Positions 1 to 11,526 of a stretch of 64,000 bases of DNA are shown piece after piece. Both the position numbers and the translations under genes were made by a program. Origin of the DNA: Ciona savignyi (lineage: Eukaryota; Chordata; Ascidiacea; Phlebobranchia; Cionidae); assembly GCA_000149265.1 (NCBI GenBank), contig CH002867.1, positions 1 through 64,000 of the forward strand, written 5' to 3'. Each line of letters starts with the position of its first letter. The stretch's first letter is position 1. The notes beneath the pieces were generated by a model that had not been told where the DNA came from, searched no databases, and saw only the letters and a list, made by a program, of their open reading frames with translations.

Positions 1-38
<38 letters not shown>

Positions 39-59
39 CTTTTTTTTTGCAATTGCCTG

Positions 60-355
60 ATCCTTAAATTTATTAGCAATAACATATTGGCGATAACATA
101 TTGGCGATAACGAACATAGCATATTGGCGATAACGAACATAGAATATTGGCGATAACGAACATAGAATATTGGCGATAACGAACATAGAATATTGGCGAT
201 AACGAACATAGAATATTGGCGATAACGAACATAGAATATTGGCGATAACAGCATAGTGGCGATAACAGCGTAGTGGCGATAACAGCGTAGTGGCGATAAC
301 AACTTATTGGGAGTAACAACTTATTGGCAGTAACAACTTATTGTGCACTTTCACA
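60..355 (-). repeat. 23-bp minisatellite in the LINE 3' UTR
   Basis: About seven to eight units containing GGCGATAACGAACATAG, then shorter degenerate units (GGCGATAACAGCGTAGT, GGCAGTAACAACTTATT). Related arrays with the same order lie at 13955-14290 and 40000-40140, always just before the poly(A) end of LINEs of this subfamily. It is therefore part of the element's 3' UTR and not an independent satellite. Unit number differs between copies. ORFs running through these arrays are repeat artefacts. Confidence 0.9.
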
Positions 356-516
356 CTTGCGTTGGTGAAGTGAGAGGATATATTATACTGAAGAAAAAAG
401 GCGAAAACAGGTTTAATATGTTAAAAAAATAGAATAAAGTTGAGGTACAATACAATATCATACACACTCTCCTGTCAAGCTCAAAGGCACTCTGAAATAG
501 CTTTTGGTGTGGAAAG

Positions 517-3500
517 TTATATAAAAAGATGTAGATTATTTATATTAAAGTTTAGTAATTTGGACGCAGTTTCTCTTCCATAGAGAAACACTGTTTCGTC
601 GACGAAATTTTTGAATTTGTTTTTTATAATCCATAGGGTTTGCCGGGTAAATTCTTCATTGTTCCAGTTATACTGGTTCTTAGCGTCGAGTACTCGTTTT
701 TTGCTAATTACACTTACTTTAAATATGGCGGTTAGTTTTATGCTACACACGTATTTAAGTTGTTCCTCGGGGTATACGTTATACATTATTGCGTCCCGGT
801 TATTAAGAGCGATAGGGAACTTTAATTTTCGGTTACCTTCGATAAGAAGTTTACGCAGCACGTTAGATGTTATGGGGCAGTGCATTAGGAGATGGGGAAT
901 GTCGTCTCTTATATGACGACAGAATTTACAATTCATTATTCTCATTTCATTTTGAACGCGTTGGAAGGAACCTTTCTCGCGGAACCACGAGCCCCAGTAA
1001 TAAGCGTTGTGAACGATTCGATAATTCGTATTTTGCTCTGTTCGGGTGAAAATGTTCCGGATCTTTAGCTTATTTAGAAGTAGCGTGGGCCAGTCAATTT
1101 GATGGCCGTCGTCGGTATAAACAAGCGCGCGGGTTGCCGAGGTTTTAAGGAATATATTGTAAATAGACTTCGACGTAGCGCGTTCAAAATCGACGTCCGC
1201 TTGTTTAAGTACACCGAACAACTCTAGTTTTTCACGCCAAGTTGCGTTCGGGGTTAATGCGTTAGGTAATCGGTTAGTAAAGAGGCTTCTGTTTATATTT
1301 CTCATTCGGTGGCCTATATTAAATCGGGGGCCCATTCGTGCCAAAAAAGTTTGGGTTTCGGGTATAGTGACGAGTTCCTTCATTGGTTTAACGATTGCTG
1401 CGTCGAGTTTTGTTCGACTGTCGATTAATCCGAGACCGCCTTCGCGGCTTATTTAAGATAAGCTTGGAGCGCTTTATCTTTTCTATCTTCTCTGGAAACC
1501 AGAGGAATTTAAAGATAACCGATTTGATTTTTTCTAGAACCGAGTTCTGAATAGGAACGATTTTCCCAATATGCAGAATCTGCGAGATTACTAAGGTATT
1601 AACGATAGTGGCGCGTCCTTCAAGTGATAATCGTCTCGGTTTATGCATATTAGTGATATTTGTAATGCGACCTACGACTGGGGACCAGTTTTTATGGACG
1701 CATAGGGGATCGTGTGCGAAAGTAGATACCCAGGATTTTAATTTCTGTGGCGACAGTGATTTCTGGGTACTGATGCTGAATTGCAACGCGAGCGTATTCT
1801 TTAAACGTGAGCGCTTGCGTTTTGTTGGTATTGAGTTTCTGACCCGAAGCAAGTTCGTATTTACGAAGGGTTTTAAATACTTTATGAATGGAATTAACAT
1901 CGGTTAGTAAGAACGTCAAATCGTCCGCATATTGCTCTAATTTAAGATGGTGCTTCCCTCGTTTAATTCCTCTAATTCCGGGGTTACGATTTATCGTGCG
2001 CGTTAGGATTTCGGTGCCTAAGAGAAATAATTGCATGCTCACGGGACAGCCTTGGCGGATGCCGCGTTTAATTCTTATTTTTTCCGTGAATGCTCCATTG
2101 ACCTGGACTACGCTGTTGATGTTATTATATAGTAGCATAATCCATTGAGTAATGGCATTACCAGCGTTTAATTTATTAAGTATTTTAAAAATATAGCTAT
2201 GACTCACTCGGTCAAAAGCTTTTTCGTAGTCGATAGCAAGTATATTTAAATCGACAGACTTTTCTTTCGCAAATTCCATGGCGGCTTGGACATTATAAAG
2301 AGCGTCTTCAATCTTACGACCTGGGATACCGCATTTTTGGTCTGGGCTTATTACTTTACACATTACGTGGTTAAGACGATTCGATATTACCTTACTTAGA
2401 ATTTTGTAGTCGTTGTTTAAGATCGAAATCGGTCGCCAATTTTTCATTTCGCATTTATTACCTTTTTTATGCACTAGTTTTACACAAGCTTCTTTCATAG
2501 ACTCACTAAGCGTGCGCCGTATAAAACAGTTCGTGAAAACGTCAAGAATGTCATGTTTTATCACATTCCACATCGTTTTATATACTTTGATGGTAAGGCC
2601 ATCTAGACCAGGCGAACTACTGGCGTTAATAGAGTCAATTGCGAGTTTTATTTCCTCTAGAGTGATTGGGGCGTTTAATGCGATTTGTTGGTCGTCATCG
2701 ATTTCGTTTGAGGTAATTACCTCGAGCATTTCGTCTTGTGTTTGAGATACACGTGGCGACTTTCAGTACCCCATAGACGATGGTAAAAGTCGTGTACTTC
2801 TCTTATTATATCACCTGACCGATGCAGCAGCTCACCAGAGTGTATTTCGTAGTTGTTCAATTGCGTCTCGATGTCCGTTGCTAACTTCGAATCGAAAGAA
2901 TTCCACGCGACGGTTTTTCGTTTTCTATTAATTCGGATTTTGACCGGATTACCGCACCTTTATTAATCGTGTTCTCATAGGATTTAATTATTAATTCGAG
3001 TTGAAATTTTTCGTTTTCCGTTAGCGTTGTTTTAAGCTTGTCGACGTATTCAACGTAGCGGGATTTTTGAAAGCGCGTTCTTTGTTTTGCAAGATCGGAA
3101 ATGGCGTTTCGTAGCATTAATTTCCCAGTATCCCACCAGCAAAGTATGTTAGAAAAAGCTTTGCTTTTTATGTTTCCAGTTAATCCACGCAATTTTAGCG
3201 ATTTCCTGGATGTCATAGTCATCCAGGCAAGCATCATTTATTTTATAGTATGACGGACCCCATTTATGATTATTTTTGCATGCCTAGGGTTAAAACGGGA
3301 CAGTTGTTGTGGTCCGATATCGCGTTACTTATATGGTTGGTGGACGCAGCGAGTTTACGTGCAACATTATTGACGTATATTTTATCGATACGAGTGGCGC
3401 TGCGTTCGACAATCCTCGTAAATTGTTTCGCGTACGGGTGGAAGATACGGAAGGAATCTTCGAACGAGTTGGCGGTTGCGAAGTTCTTCCATTCGCGAAT

Positions 3501-4034
3501 ATCGATAGAACTAAATATAGGTCGCTTGTGCGCTAGGTCGTTTGAAGTTTCGACAATATTAAAATCGCCTAGAATTATATCGGCCGTTTTATTAACTGGG
3601 AGATAAAAGGTTTCGCCTAGATGCCTGATAATATCGGCGCGTTCGTGGTATGCTCTGCCTGGCGGTAGGTATACATTTACGACGTTCAGTTCTTTAATCG
3701 CGCATTTTAAGTTGATCATATGAATCCTATTTTTAAGGAGAAGAGTGTGCGAAATGACAAAACGTTTCGAGATGTAATCGTTAACAATTATTGCAGTACC
3801 GGCGCGTCGTGGTTGGTCGACATTAAGGTAAATTGCTAAATGGTTACTTTTTGCCCACGCATTTATGACGGTAGGAGAGAGGTTATGGGTTTCTTGCAAG
3901 CCGAGTATATCGATTGCGTTTTGACGCATATAGTTTAATACCCCACTGAGTTTCGGTTGAAGACCGTTAACATTAAGTGTCCCAATTTTTATATTAAGAT
4001 TTTTTTCAAAGTTATCATTCGCGTCGTTTACCAC
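517..4034 (-). pseudogene. LINE#1 ORF2 (endonuclease-reverse transcriptase), frameshifted
   Basis: The protein would nick the target DNA and copy the LINE RNA by target-primed reverse transcription. The N-terminal part (4034-3270) is an AP-endonuclease-like domain: GTLNVNGLQ, LGLQETH, LGDFNIV and a terminal SDHNNCPV. Then 3237-2881 (linker), 2729-1692 (RT: SSPGLDGLTIKVYK, NWRPISILNNDYKILSK, AIDYEKAFDRVSH, RGIRQGCPVSMQLF, QYADDLTFLL), 1900-1388 and 1383-517. The last block has a zf-RVT-like CKFCRHIRDDIPHLLMHC. The pieces lie in different frames, so several indels have occurred. Order and spacing match ORF2 of LINE#2. Confidence 0.92.
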
Positions 4035-4169
4035 ATCGCCGTCTTTTTGTCACCCGTATCCATTTCAACGTTTCTAAAAAGTTAATTATAAATAGGTATA
4101 TTGTTAATACTAAGATTACTACTGTACTATTATATAGACGTTAATAGGAGTGTTCGAATTTCCGTAGCT

Positions 4170-5537
4170 TCAGTGGGTATTTGTTTGGGTGTCCATGGTG
4201 TTTCCGAGTGTAGAGAGCCGACTTAATGTTCGTTGCGGTACCGGTGTGTCTCTTGGTCTGACGGGGTTGTCCTTGGTTGTAGTGGTTTGTGGAGGGGTGG
4301 TATAGAATGATGTTGTTTCAGTGTGGCGGGTTTGGTTTTCATCTATGATGAGTTCTGGTTCGGTGGATGTGGATGAGATGGGCGAAATTGGGGTTGCTGG
4401 TTTTGGTTGGATGTGGCCGTGAGATGGTGTCCGCTGGTTTGGATTAGTGGGTGGGGTTGATTCGGGGTTGACGTTGGTGACGGTCCTGTCGTGGTCTGGT
4501 GTGCGGTTTGGGTGGAGGGGGGTGGCTGTTGTCGAATAGTGACAGAAGATCGGAATCCTTTCGTGGCCGTTTTTTCGGTGTTCCATTGTTAGATGGTGGG
4601 GTTAAAGTGGGTCTGTGGTGGTTTTGGTTTTTTCCTTTGCGGTTGGTTGTACATCAGCGGCGGAGTTGGTTTCCGTTTCGAGGTCGACTTCGAGGCAAGC
4701 GAATCGATTTGGTGTGGTCGATATGTTCTGGTCGTCTTTTGGTGTGAGCGTAGGTTGACTTTTTTTAGTTCGAGTGACAGTTTGCCAGGCTAGGGTTGCA
4801 TGGTTGTGGGCCTCGTGTTCGATGTTCTCAGCTCGCTTGTTTGGGCAGAACTTCGCACGGTGACCATCTTGTTTGCACATGAAGCAGAAGCCTTTGCGTG
4901 GGCAATTTTGTTGGAAGTGACCCCGTTGCTTACAGTAACGGCAGAGCGGTAGGTGTTCTTCGCCTGGTCGAGTGACGGTCACATATCTTCCTCCAATTTT
5001 TATAACGGGTGGAATATTTTCCATGTTTACTTCAGTCATTTTTAAATTGACAAATCCATTCCGTATATCAGGGAAGTCACGATGAGCGCCATACTTTATT
5101 TCTTTTAGTTTACCCCAATTGAAATGCTGCACCAACCTTGCGAGATGTTTCTCCTTCGTGGCAAACGGCACGGGATTGAGCGTAATTACCTCAAGCGGGG
5201 CGCTTGCCAGCTCCGCCGAGATTGCAACACGCTGCCGCGTGGTTGGTGACATTAGGTTGACCTTCGTTTTAAATTTTTGAAACGTGTCTAGTACTAGTAT
5301 TTCTGCTCGTTTTGGGTCTTTTTCATCAAGATTTTTTAAAGTTACAAGAAACGTGTTCTCTCGAAAATTCTCCACCATAACACCGTGAATATAATCACGT
5401 ATATACTTTAAAGATTCATCACCAAAAATTAACGCCAATAAGTCACCGGTACTAAATCGTTCGATGTTCCCTTCTATCTTGAAAATGATTGATGTCTCCA
5501 GGTTTAAACGAAGCTCGGGGATTGAGTCGTACGACAT
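4170..5537 (-). pseudogene. LINE#1 ORF1 (nucleic-acid-binding protein with CCHC knuckles)
   Basis: The 5537-4602 part encodes 311 residues starting MSYDSIPELRLN. Around residues 200-235 are two CCHC knuckles, CRYCKQRGHFQQNC and CFMCKQDGHRAKFC, preceded by TVTRPGEEHLPL. A frameshift near 4590-4610 moves the Thr/Pro-rich C-terminal part into the 4586-4170 frame. ORF1 proteins of this type bind the LINE RNA and form the ribonucleoprotein (known of the family). The LINE#2 ORF1 has the same layout at much lower identity. Confidence 0.85.
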
Positions 5538-5669
5538 TTTGATAATTTATACGTATTAAGTACTTATTTATTATAATTATTTATTACTATTTATTATAAT
5601 TAGTTATTTATTAAGTTATTACCGCTAAGGTTGAAACGTTGAAACGGATAGGGTTGCAAACACAGCGCT

Positions 5670-5700
5670 TGTTACCACGTGGCAACACGTGGTCTCGAGT
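5670..5700. promoter_or_regulatory. Paired CACGTG E-box motif in LINE#1 5' UTR
   Basis: Two CACGTG palindromes lie about 10 bp apart in the 5' UTR (TTACCACGTGGCAACACGTGG, split around 5680-5694). CACGTG is the classical bHLH-zip target, and LINE 5' UTRs usually contain the promoter. In LINE#3 the 5' truncation (about 18453) falls right after the first site. A regulatory role is inference. Confidence 0.3.
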
Positions 5701-5884
5701 AATTATTAGAGTTGCAAGGTGAAATAAAGGTTATACAAACGGGAAAAAACAGCAACTCTAATTATTACTTTTAGGTAGAATAACACAACACGTACCTTTG
5801 AGCTTGACAGAAGGTATATACTGAAAATACAAAATTTACACGCCAGAGAAAACTTTTGACAACAATTTATAAATGCACAAAATA

Positions 5885-5921
5885 CTGCCTGATCCCAGTA
5901 TGGTCCTCGTCAGGTAAGTAT
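5885..5921 (-). ncRNA. U1 snRNA: U1 snRNA gene, 5' fragment (nt 1-37), interrupted by LINE#1
   Basis: On the minus strand the gene starts ATACTTACCTG, the invariant U1 5' end that pairs with 5' splice sites. It continues through the stem I strand to GGGATCAGGCAG, the loop that corresponds to the human U1-70K-binding loop. LINE#1 sequence follows at once. The gene is broken and cannot make U1. Identity rests on the complete match of domain order with the 3' halves nearby. Confidence 0.93.
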
Positions 5922-6334
5922 GAGTTGGAACAGTGAAAGGCTGGACCACTCGAGGCAAAACCACCTCCGAGTTACCGTGTTCGATTGTGTAAGTCGGCAG
6001 GTTTCTCTTCAGGACGACGAGAAGACGCCAATTTCTTATCACCTCACTCGAGATTTCATTGTACGTAAGGCCGATGCGCCACCTCCCCAGTGGATAGCGA
6101 AAGGGCAACAAAACGGGGCTTGTTTTTCAAAAACCAGTCTAAACCGGAAAGAAATCCGGTTTCAAAGCTGGGTCTTTTTTATTCAAATTTATCCGATGAC
6201 GTAGGAGAGCGGTCGCTTGGCGATAGTCCCGAGTAACCAAAACACAACAAAAACCGAGTTCGCAGGTGGGGTGGGTGTTGAATCGACCAAACGCGCTGTG
6301 TGAGACTGCTGTAACCACTGATCAATGTTAAAGA
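5922..6334 (-). other. U1 array spacer / upstream promoter region
   Basis: About 413 bp separate the broken U1 gene at 5885-5921 from the 3' half of the next U1 gene. Nearly the same spacer recurs at 13387-13800 and, inverted, at 40308-40722. This makes a tandem unit of roughly 575 bp. The U1 promoter (a PSE near -55 is expected) should lie in the part next to 5921, but I cannot define it by eye. Short ORFs conserved between spacers follow the DNA conservation and are not evidence of protein. Confidence 0.8.
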
Positions 6335-6379
6335 CGGGGATAGCGCGAACGCAGTCCCCACTACCAGAAATTATACGAC

Positions 6380-6414
<35 letters not shown>

Positions 6415-6475
6415 GCTAAGCCGATGTGCAATGGCAAAGCCTCGCCCTGGACCCACTGGCTGCCTGATCCCAGTA
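6335..6475 (-). ncRNA. U1 snRNA: U1 snRNA gene, 3' fragment, flanking LINE#2
   Basis: Minus strand, starting with TACTGGGATCAG (target duplication) and running to the 3' end at about 6335. Diagnostic U1 parts in order: CCAGGGCGAGGCTTTGCC, the U1A-binding loop ATTGCACATC, GCTGACCCTTGCGATTACCC, CCAAATGTGGG, the Sm site ATAATTTCTGG, and the terminal hairpin GGGGACTGCGTTCGCGC. With the 33-nt 5' part at 13354-13386 the gene would be about 162 nt (human U1 is 164). LINE#2 splits it. Confidence 0.95.
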
Positions 6476-7042
6476 TTTTTTTTTTTTTTTTTTATTTTTT
6501 TTTTTTTTATTATAAAAGCACAACAAGCACAACACCGGACCGCCGGCCGACATTTCAAACAATGATGGATGGGTTGGCATACAATTGGTTCAATAAGCTG
6601 AAAAGTAGTTTTTGTAGTGAGACATTCTTGAGTTGGTCGAGGGTTCTGAAAGGTACAATAGAAGCAGTAGTGGGGAAAGAATTGGTTTACATCTGTATGG
6701 CAAGTTACTATTGATTTTTATTTATATTTTAATAATATATATATGAGTGATCTAGTACATCCCTTGCTTGAGCCAAGCAATTAAAATCATGTAATACATT
6801 ACAATATAAACGGAATGGTATGTGGGTTCTTTAACATCATTAATAATTTATATTATACATTAAGTAAGTTGTATATATTGTTATAAGATATTTCTTCGAT
6901 ATTTGTTTTATTGTACATTTTAGTTGGGTATCGTTATACATTGCATATTATATAATATATTTTTACACACAAATTCCACGAATGTGTATATTATGTATGG
7001 CATTAATATTAGTATTAAAAAAGAACCAATAATATCCCGATT
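6476..7042 (-). other. LINE#2 3' UTR and poly(A) tail
   Basis: A+T-rich non-coding sequence between the ORF2 stop and the tail. Unlike LINE#1, #3 and #4, it has no 23-bp minisatellite and no GGATCAGG-type tail, which supports a separate subfamily. Confidence 0.75.
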
Positions 7043-10000
7043 TCAAACTTCGTCAATTCTTATTGTTGGCAAAATTTGAAGTTTTTTAATGACAAATTCG
7101 CGATTTTTTTCAATACACAACCGTCGAACAAAAATTCTGAATTTGTTTTTTACCACCCAAAGGATTTTCCGGACAAATTCTTTATTATTCCATATATAAG
7201 TATTCTTAATATCTAGATAAGTCTTATAATTTACTATTTCTATTTTAGCTAGGTTAATTATTTTTATAGCACCTAGTTCGTACTTTTGTTCTTTATTAGA
7301 ACAATTGTATAGGATCAGGCTTTTACTTAATTTAGTTTTGTTATAGAAAAAATTATTACTATAGTTATATATTAGGTTATTAAAAATATTTTTAATTATT
7401 GGGCATTCGGTTAATATATGTATTATGTTATCTATCGGGGCTCGGCAAAATTTGCAATTCCGGATTATTACTTTATTCTTATACGTTGTATCCCGCCATT
7501 TCTTAAAAAAATCGCCATAGAAAAAAGCGTTGTTTGCTATTTTATAGTTATTATCTCTTTCCATATTATTAAAAAAATATCGAGTTTTAGCGGTATTAAG
7601 GTTAATTTTGTCCCAAGGTATTACTATTTCATTTATTTTGATTACGTTATGACATATTTTTTCTTGTAATAATATATTGTACATTGGCTTTAATTTTGCC
7701 GTTTCAAAATTATAATCATTTCGTTTTAATTTATGGTAATTGCGTCTAATTATTTGGTATAAGGGGTTTGGACAAGATGTGTTAGGGGATGAATTCGTAA
7801 AAAGTGCCGAGTTAATTAATTTTATAGTTGATCCCATTTGAAACCTAAACCACTCGTGCCAAATGGAGTCAATGCTATTAATTTTGGTAATTTCGTATAT
7901 TCTAGAAAGTTTGGCAGCTATTATTTTAGTTTCAATATCTGGTATTCCTCTACCACCCTGTTTAGTTGGGGCTATTAATTTATTACGTTTTATTTTTTCT
8001 AATTTACTTGGGACCCATAGAAATTTAAATATTATTCGATTTATTTCATTTAAGTATTTTTTATTTATTATAATATGCTTTCCCAGATGGAGAAATTGGG
8101 GTACGATAAGTGCGTTGATTAAAGAACATTTTCCGGTGAGCGTTAATTTTCTTTGGCCGTGCATTGTAAGTATGCGTTGAGTACTTACTTTAGATTTTTC
8201 CCAGTTTTTATTATCACAGTTATGTTTAAAGCTAAAAAAAATTCCCAAGATTTTAATGATATCTACGTTATTATATCCCATATCTATTTTATTAATATGC
8301 GTCATTATATCCGGATCATTTGACATATATTGCGTTTTACTTTTATTGATTGTTTGACCCGATACGGCCTCATAATTTTCTAGTTCTCTCTTTATTTCCG
8401 GTAGACAATTATTGTCTCCAATTAAAAAAGTAATGTCGTCGGCATATTGTTCCATTTTATATGTGATTGGCCCCAATTTGTACCCCTTTATTAAAATATT
8501 GTTATTAATTTTTTTAGTTAAAGTATCTACGCCGATTAGAAAAAAGAGTCATACTTGTAGGACAACCTTGTCTTATTCCACGTTTTACGCATATAGACTT
8601 AGTGAAGGTACCGTTTATTTCTACTTTACTGGTTATGTTATTATATAATATTTCAATAAGGTTAATTAGAAACTTTGGAATATTTAACTTGTATAGTATT
8701 TTAATTATAAATTTGTGATCAATTTTATCAAACGCTTTTTCGTAGTCTATAGACATTAATGTTAAGTTTTTATTTAAATATTTTGCGGACTCTATCGCGC
8801 TTTGTAAATTATAAATGCTTTGATCAATCGTTCTTTGTGAGATACCACATTTTTGATTTATGCTAATGATTCGGTCCAATATTACGTTTAATCTAGTATT
8901 TATTATTTTGCTCAGTATTTTATAGTCCGTTGTTAGCAGTGAAATTGGTCTCCAATTCTTTAATTCCAATTTATCCCCCTTTTTAAAAATTAATTTTATT
9001 ATGGCTGTGCGCATGGTTTCTGGCATTATTTTAGTGAATATTAAGTTATTATAAAGTTCGGACATATCGTATAAGAAGGGATCGTTCATTTTTTGGTAGA
9101 ATTCGGACGTCAGACCATCACAACCGGGTGAACTATTTTTATTTAGATTTTCTATTGCTATTTTAATCTCGTTCAAATCAATTGGTTTGTTTAGTATTTT
9201 CGATTCTTCGGGAGTTAATTTAATTGGTAGGATGTGTTGCAAGTATGACTCTTGGTTTTCAGTAATCGGCGCTTTACCCCAAAGATTATTATAAAAATTA
9301 AATACCTCGTCGAGCGTTTCCTGACGGCGCGTTGTTATTTTATTATTGATAAGTTTTACGTTGTAGATTACATCCCGTTTTTGTTTTGCCGTTTCAAATT
9401 GAAAAAAAATTTTATTTGGCGTTTCTTCCCTTTCATATTCTTTTATTTTAGACCGGATCAGTGCCCCGCGACTAAGCTTTCTTTCATAAGTTTTAATATT
9501 ATGATCTATGTTTATTAGCTCTGGATTTTGAGATAATATATATTTATCTTTTTCCATTTTTTCCAATTGAATAACAGAGTTTAAATATCGGCGTTTCTCC
9601 CCCTTTCGCATAATTTGAGAATAGTCCTGGAGTTCGTCTTTCAACATAATTTTACCCGTTTCCCACCAGTTTTGCAATTTAGGGAATTTTCGTTTTTGTG
9701 TTTGCCATAATTTCCACCTGAGTTGTATTATATCTATAATTTCGTTTTCATTTAATACGGAGTTGTTTATTTTATAGAATGATGGGCCCCATTGCTTATG
9801 TGATATTAATTTGACATTTATAATTGGACAGTTGTTATGGTCAGTAAAAAAATTACGTATATATTTTATATTAATTATATTTTTAATTGCAGATTCATTG
9901 GCGTATATCCGGTCGAGACGAGAAGATTTATGAGGCCGTATACGGGTAAATATTATTTCTTGTTTCTTTATTTTCCGGTGCACATCAATTATATGATATT

Positions 10001-10577
10001 CTTTTTCGATTTTCTCCCACTGTTTCCGGTCGATATTTTTTCTTTTAACAAATTCTCCCTCTTTGTCCGTTGCCCTTAATACCATGTTAAAGTCACCAAC
10101 AATAAAGTTTTGATTATTTATATTGTTATTTATGCAGTTATATAATATTTCTATTTGGTCTCTGCGTTGTAGAAGAGTGGACCAAGTAGCTCCGGATTTA
10201 AGGTACGTGTTAAATAGATTAATTACATTATTTTTATTATATAGAGTTATCTTATTTATATAGTTTTCTATTATTATGCTATGAGTTACTTTATAAATAG
10301 AGAATAAGTGATTTCTAATAAGTATTCCGGTTCCTTGTCTGTAATATTGGGTTTCAAAATTTCTTTCCGACACGGTATTTATATAAAATCTGGAGTTGGT
10401 CATTTTTTCAATTTTATCGGTATAAACTGGTGTCGAAATATGAACCTCCTGCATACATAGAATATCAATTCTGTTTTGGTTCATGTAGTTTGTTATGGCT
10501 TGTGCTTTGTTTTTAATCCCATTAATATTTATAGTTCCGATTATTACTTCTGTATTTCCATCTATGTTGTACTCCAT
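7043..10577 (-). CDS. LINE#2 ORF2 (endonuclease-reverse transcriptase), one frameshift
   Basis: Two long ORFs: 10577-8514 (687 aa) and 8476-7043 (477 aa). Endonuclease motifs near the start: GTININGIKNK, LCMQEVHI, VGDFNMV, FTDHNNCPI. RT motifs: NSSPGCDGLTSEFYQK, NWRPISLLTTDYKILSK, SIDYEKAFDKIDH, RGIRQGCPTSM, then QYADDITFL at the top of the second ORF. A Cys/His motif CKFCRAPIDNIIHILTEC lies about 120 residues from the end. The only break is one base in a run of six A (8540-8545 on plus), just after the GCP motif. A homopolymer sequencing error or a very recent mutation would explain it. At about 1170 aa it is of normal LINE ORF2 length. It targets a U1 gene here. Confidence 0.92.
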
Positions 10578-10594
10578 GTTTTATGTTGTTAGGT

Positions 10595-11098
10595 TTATGT
10601 GTTAGGATAATGTAGTTCTAATGCCAGTTTCTTTCTTTTTGCAGGCGATTGCTTCGCGAAGACTTTCGTAAGGGATGAGACTGTCCTTTGGATGTCGGGT
10701 GGATCACTAGAATCGGAACTCGGGTGCTTACGTGGTGGTGACTCGTCGGTGGTCAGGTAGTGTGTATTTTCATCACATTTTTGTGCTGCATCTTCCACTA
10801 TTTTTAAGCTTTTTGTGCTGTCTGTGTCGCTGGTGTCAGTGTACGATAGATTTGGTGGTGGTCTTTTTTGGGATAGTGTTGATGACAGGAATGCTGATTT
10901 GGATTTTTCGGAGTGTGGGCCGGTTTGAATGATGCTTGTGTTTGGTGTTTCTCCTGTTTTTGGTGTGTCAGTGCGTTTGGTCAGTTTTGATCTTGTAATT
11001 GGAGTTGATTTGCTTTGTGGTTTAATATTCCGGGCATGGATCTTTGGTGTTCGTTTTGGTTGTGGAATTGAAGATTGCAGATTTGGAAATTCGTTGCT
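10595..11098 (-). CDS. LINE#2 ORF1, C-terminal part, cut by the assembly gap
   Basis: Ser/Thr/Pro-rich tail of ORF1 ending in a basic AKQSPAKRKKLALELHYPNT, with its stop 18 bp before the ORF2 start at 10577. Its upstream end runs into the N gap at 11099. The part 10706-11098 is repeated at 11527-11919, where the rest of ORF1 is found. The natural ORF1 is therefore one reading frame now split by a duplicated overlap, the gap and a foreign fragment. Confidence 0.8.
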   Translation of the reverse strand, partial: SNEFPNLQSSIPQPKRTPKIHARNIKPQSKSTPITRSKLTKRTDTPKTGETPNTSIIQTGPHSEKSKSAFLSSTLSQKRPPPNLSYTDTSDTDSTKSLKIVEDAAQKCDENTHYLTTDESPPRKHPSSDSSDPPDIQRTVSSLTKVFAKQSPAKRKKLALELHYPNT

Positions 11099-11198
11099 NN
11101 NNNNNNNNNNNNNNNNNNNNNNNNNNNNNNNNNNNNNNNNNNNNNNNNNNNNNNNNNNNNNNNNNNNNNNNNNNNNNNNNNNNNNNNNNNNNNNNNNN
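11099..11198. other. Assembly gap (100 N)
   Basis: Exactly 100 N, a common placeholder for a gap of unknown size. ORFs translated across it are meaningless. Confidence 0.99.
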
Positions 11199-11200
11199 TT

Positions 11201-11526
11201 GGGGATTCCCCAATGTCCGTGTCTCAACAAATGACTCCACAATTGGATCGTGGTTTAAGTCTTTACAAGATGAGCCGACTATTCACACATGCATTTGCTG
11301 GACAAGGATTCCTTAATTTCATTGGTGAGTGAATTCAGTTTACTTCTGAACCAGTATAACCAGTTGGTTGTTTTCAGGTAATGAATTCGGACATCCAGAC
11401 TGGGTTGAGCTTCCATCTCCATCAAACAACGACAATTACCAATTCGCTCGAAGACACTTTCATCTGGCTGACAACCAGCAGATGAGGTACAAATATCTGA
11501 ACCGATTCGATCGAGCTGTCAACAAA
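11201..11526 (+). pseudogene. GBE1: Glycogen branching enzyme (GBE1) fragment, two exon pieces
   Basis: Plus-strand frame from 11201 reads MSVSQQMTPQLDRGLSLYKM, then FTHAFAGQGFLNFIG. After an intron at 11325-11377 (GTGAGT...TTTTCAG, 53 bp, phase 1) comes NEFGHPDWVELPSPSNN, then YQFARRHFHLADNQQMRYKY and LNRFDRAVNK. This is the conserved GNEFGHPEW region of 1,4-alpha-glucan branching enzyme, a GH13 enzyme that makes alpha-1,6 branches in glycogen. Only about 90 of roughly 700 residues are present. It is cut by the N gap on the left and by LINE ORF1 sequence at 11527, and no other GBE1 exon is seen in the window. Most likely it is a fragment of a real host gene placed here by a chimeric contig. 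A recombined pseudogene is the alternative. Confidence 0.85.

Larger units (their letters stand above)
1..5884 (-). mobile_element. LINE#1, APE-type non-LTR retrotransposon inserted in a U1 snRNA gene
   Basis: Long degenerate LINE on the minus strand, read from 5884 down to 1. Order: 5' UTR (5538-5884), ORF1 with two zinc knuckles, ORF2 with AP-type endonuclease, reverse transcriptase and a C-terminal Cys/His motif, 3' UTR with a 23-bp minisatellite, then a poly(A) tail (poly-T at 2-38 on the plus strand). Its 5' end abuts the first 37 nt of a U1 snRNA gene (5885-5921) in the same orientation. The other U1 half would lie beyond the window edge. ORF2 has at least four frame breaks, so this copy is dead. 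The RT core reads like the L1/Tx1 side of the LINE tree (inference). Tx1-clade LINEs are known for targeting multicopy RNA genes. Confidence 0.9.

Noticed and set aside
60..355. CRISPR-like array
   Set aside because: Direct repeats of 23 bp without unique spacers, in a eukaryotic LINE 3' UTR.
5920..6204. ORFs MSWNSERLDHSRQNHLRV and MGTAFALSPSLTLISGYSSL, conserved at several places
   Set aside because: They lie in U1 spacer and U1 3' halves. Conservation is that of the RNA array, and frames are broken in some copies.
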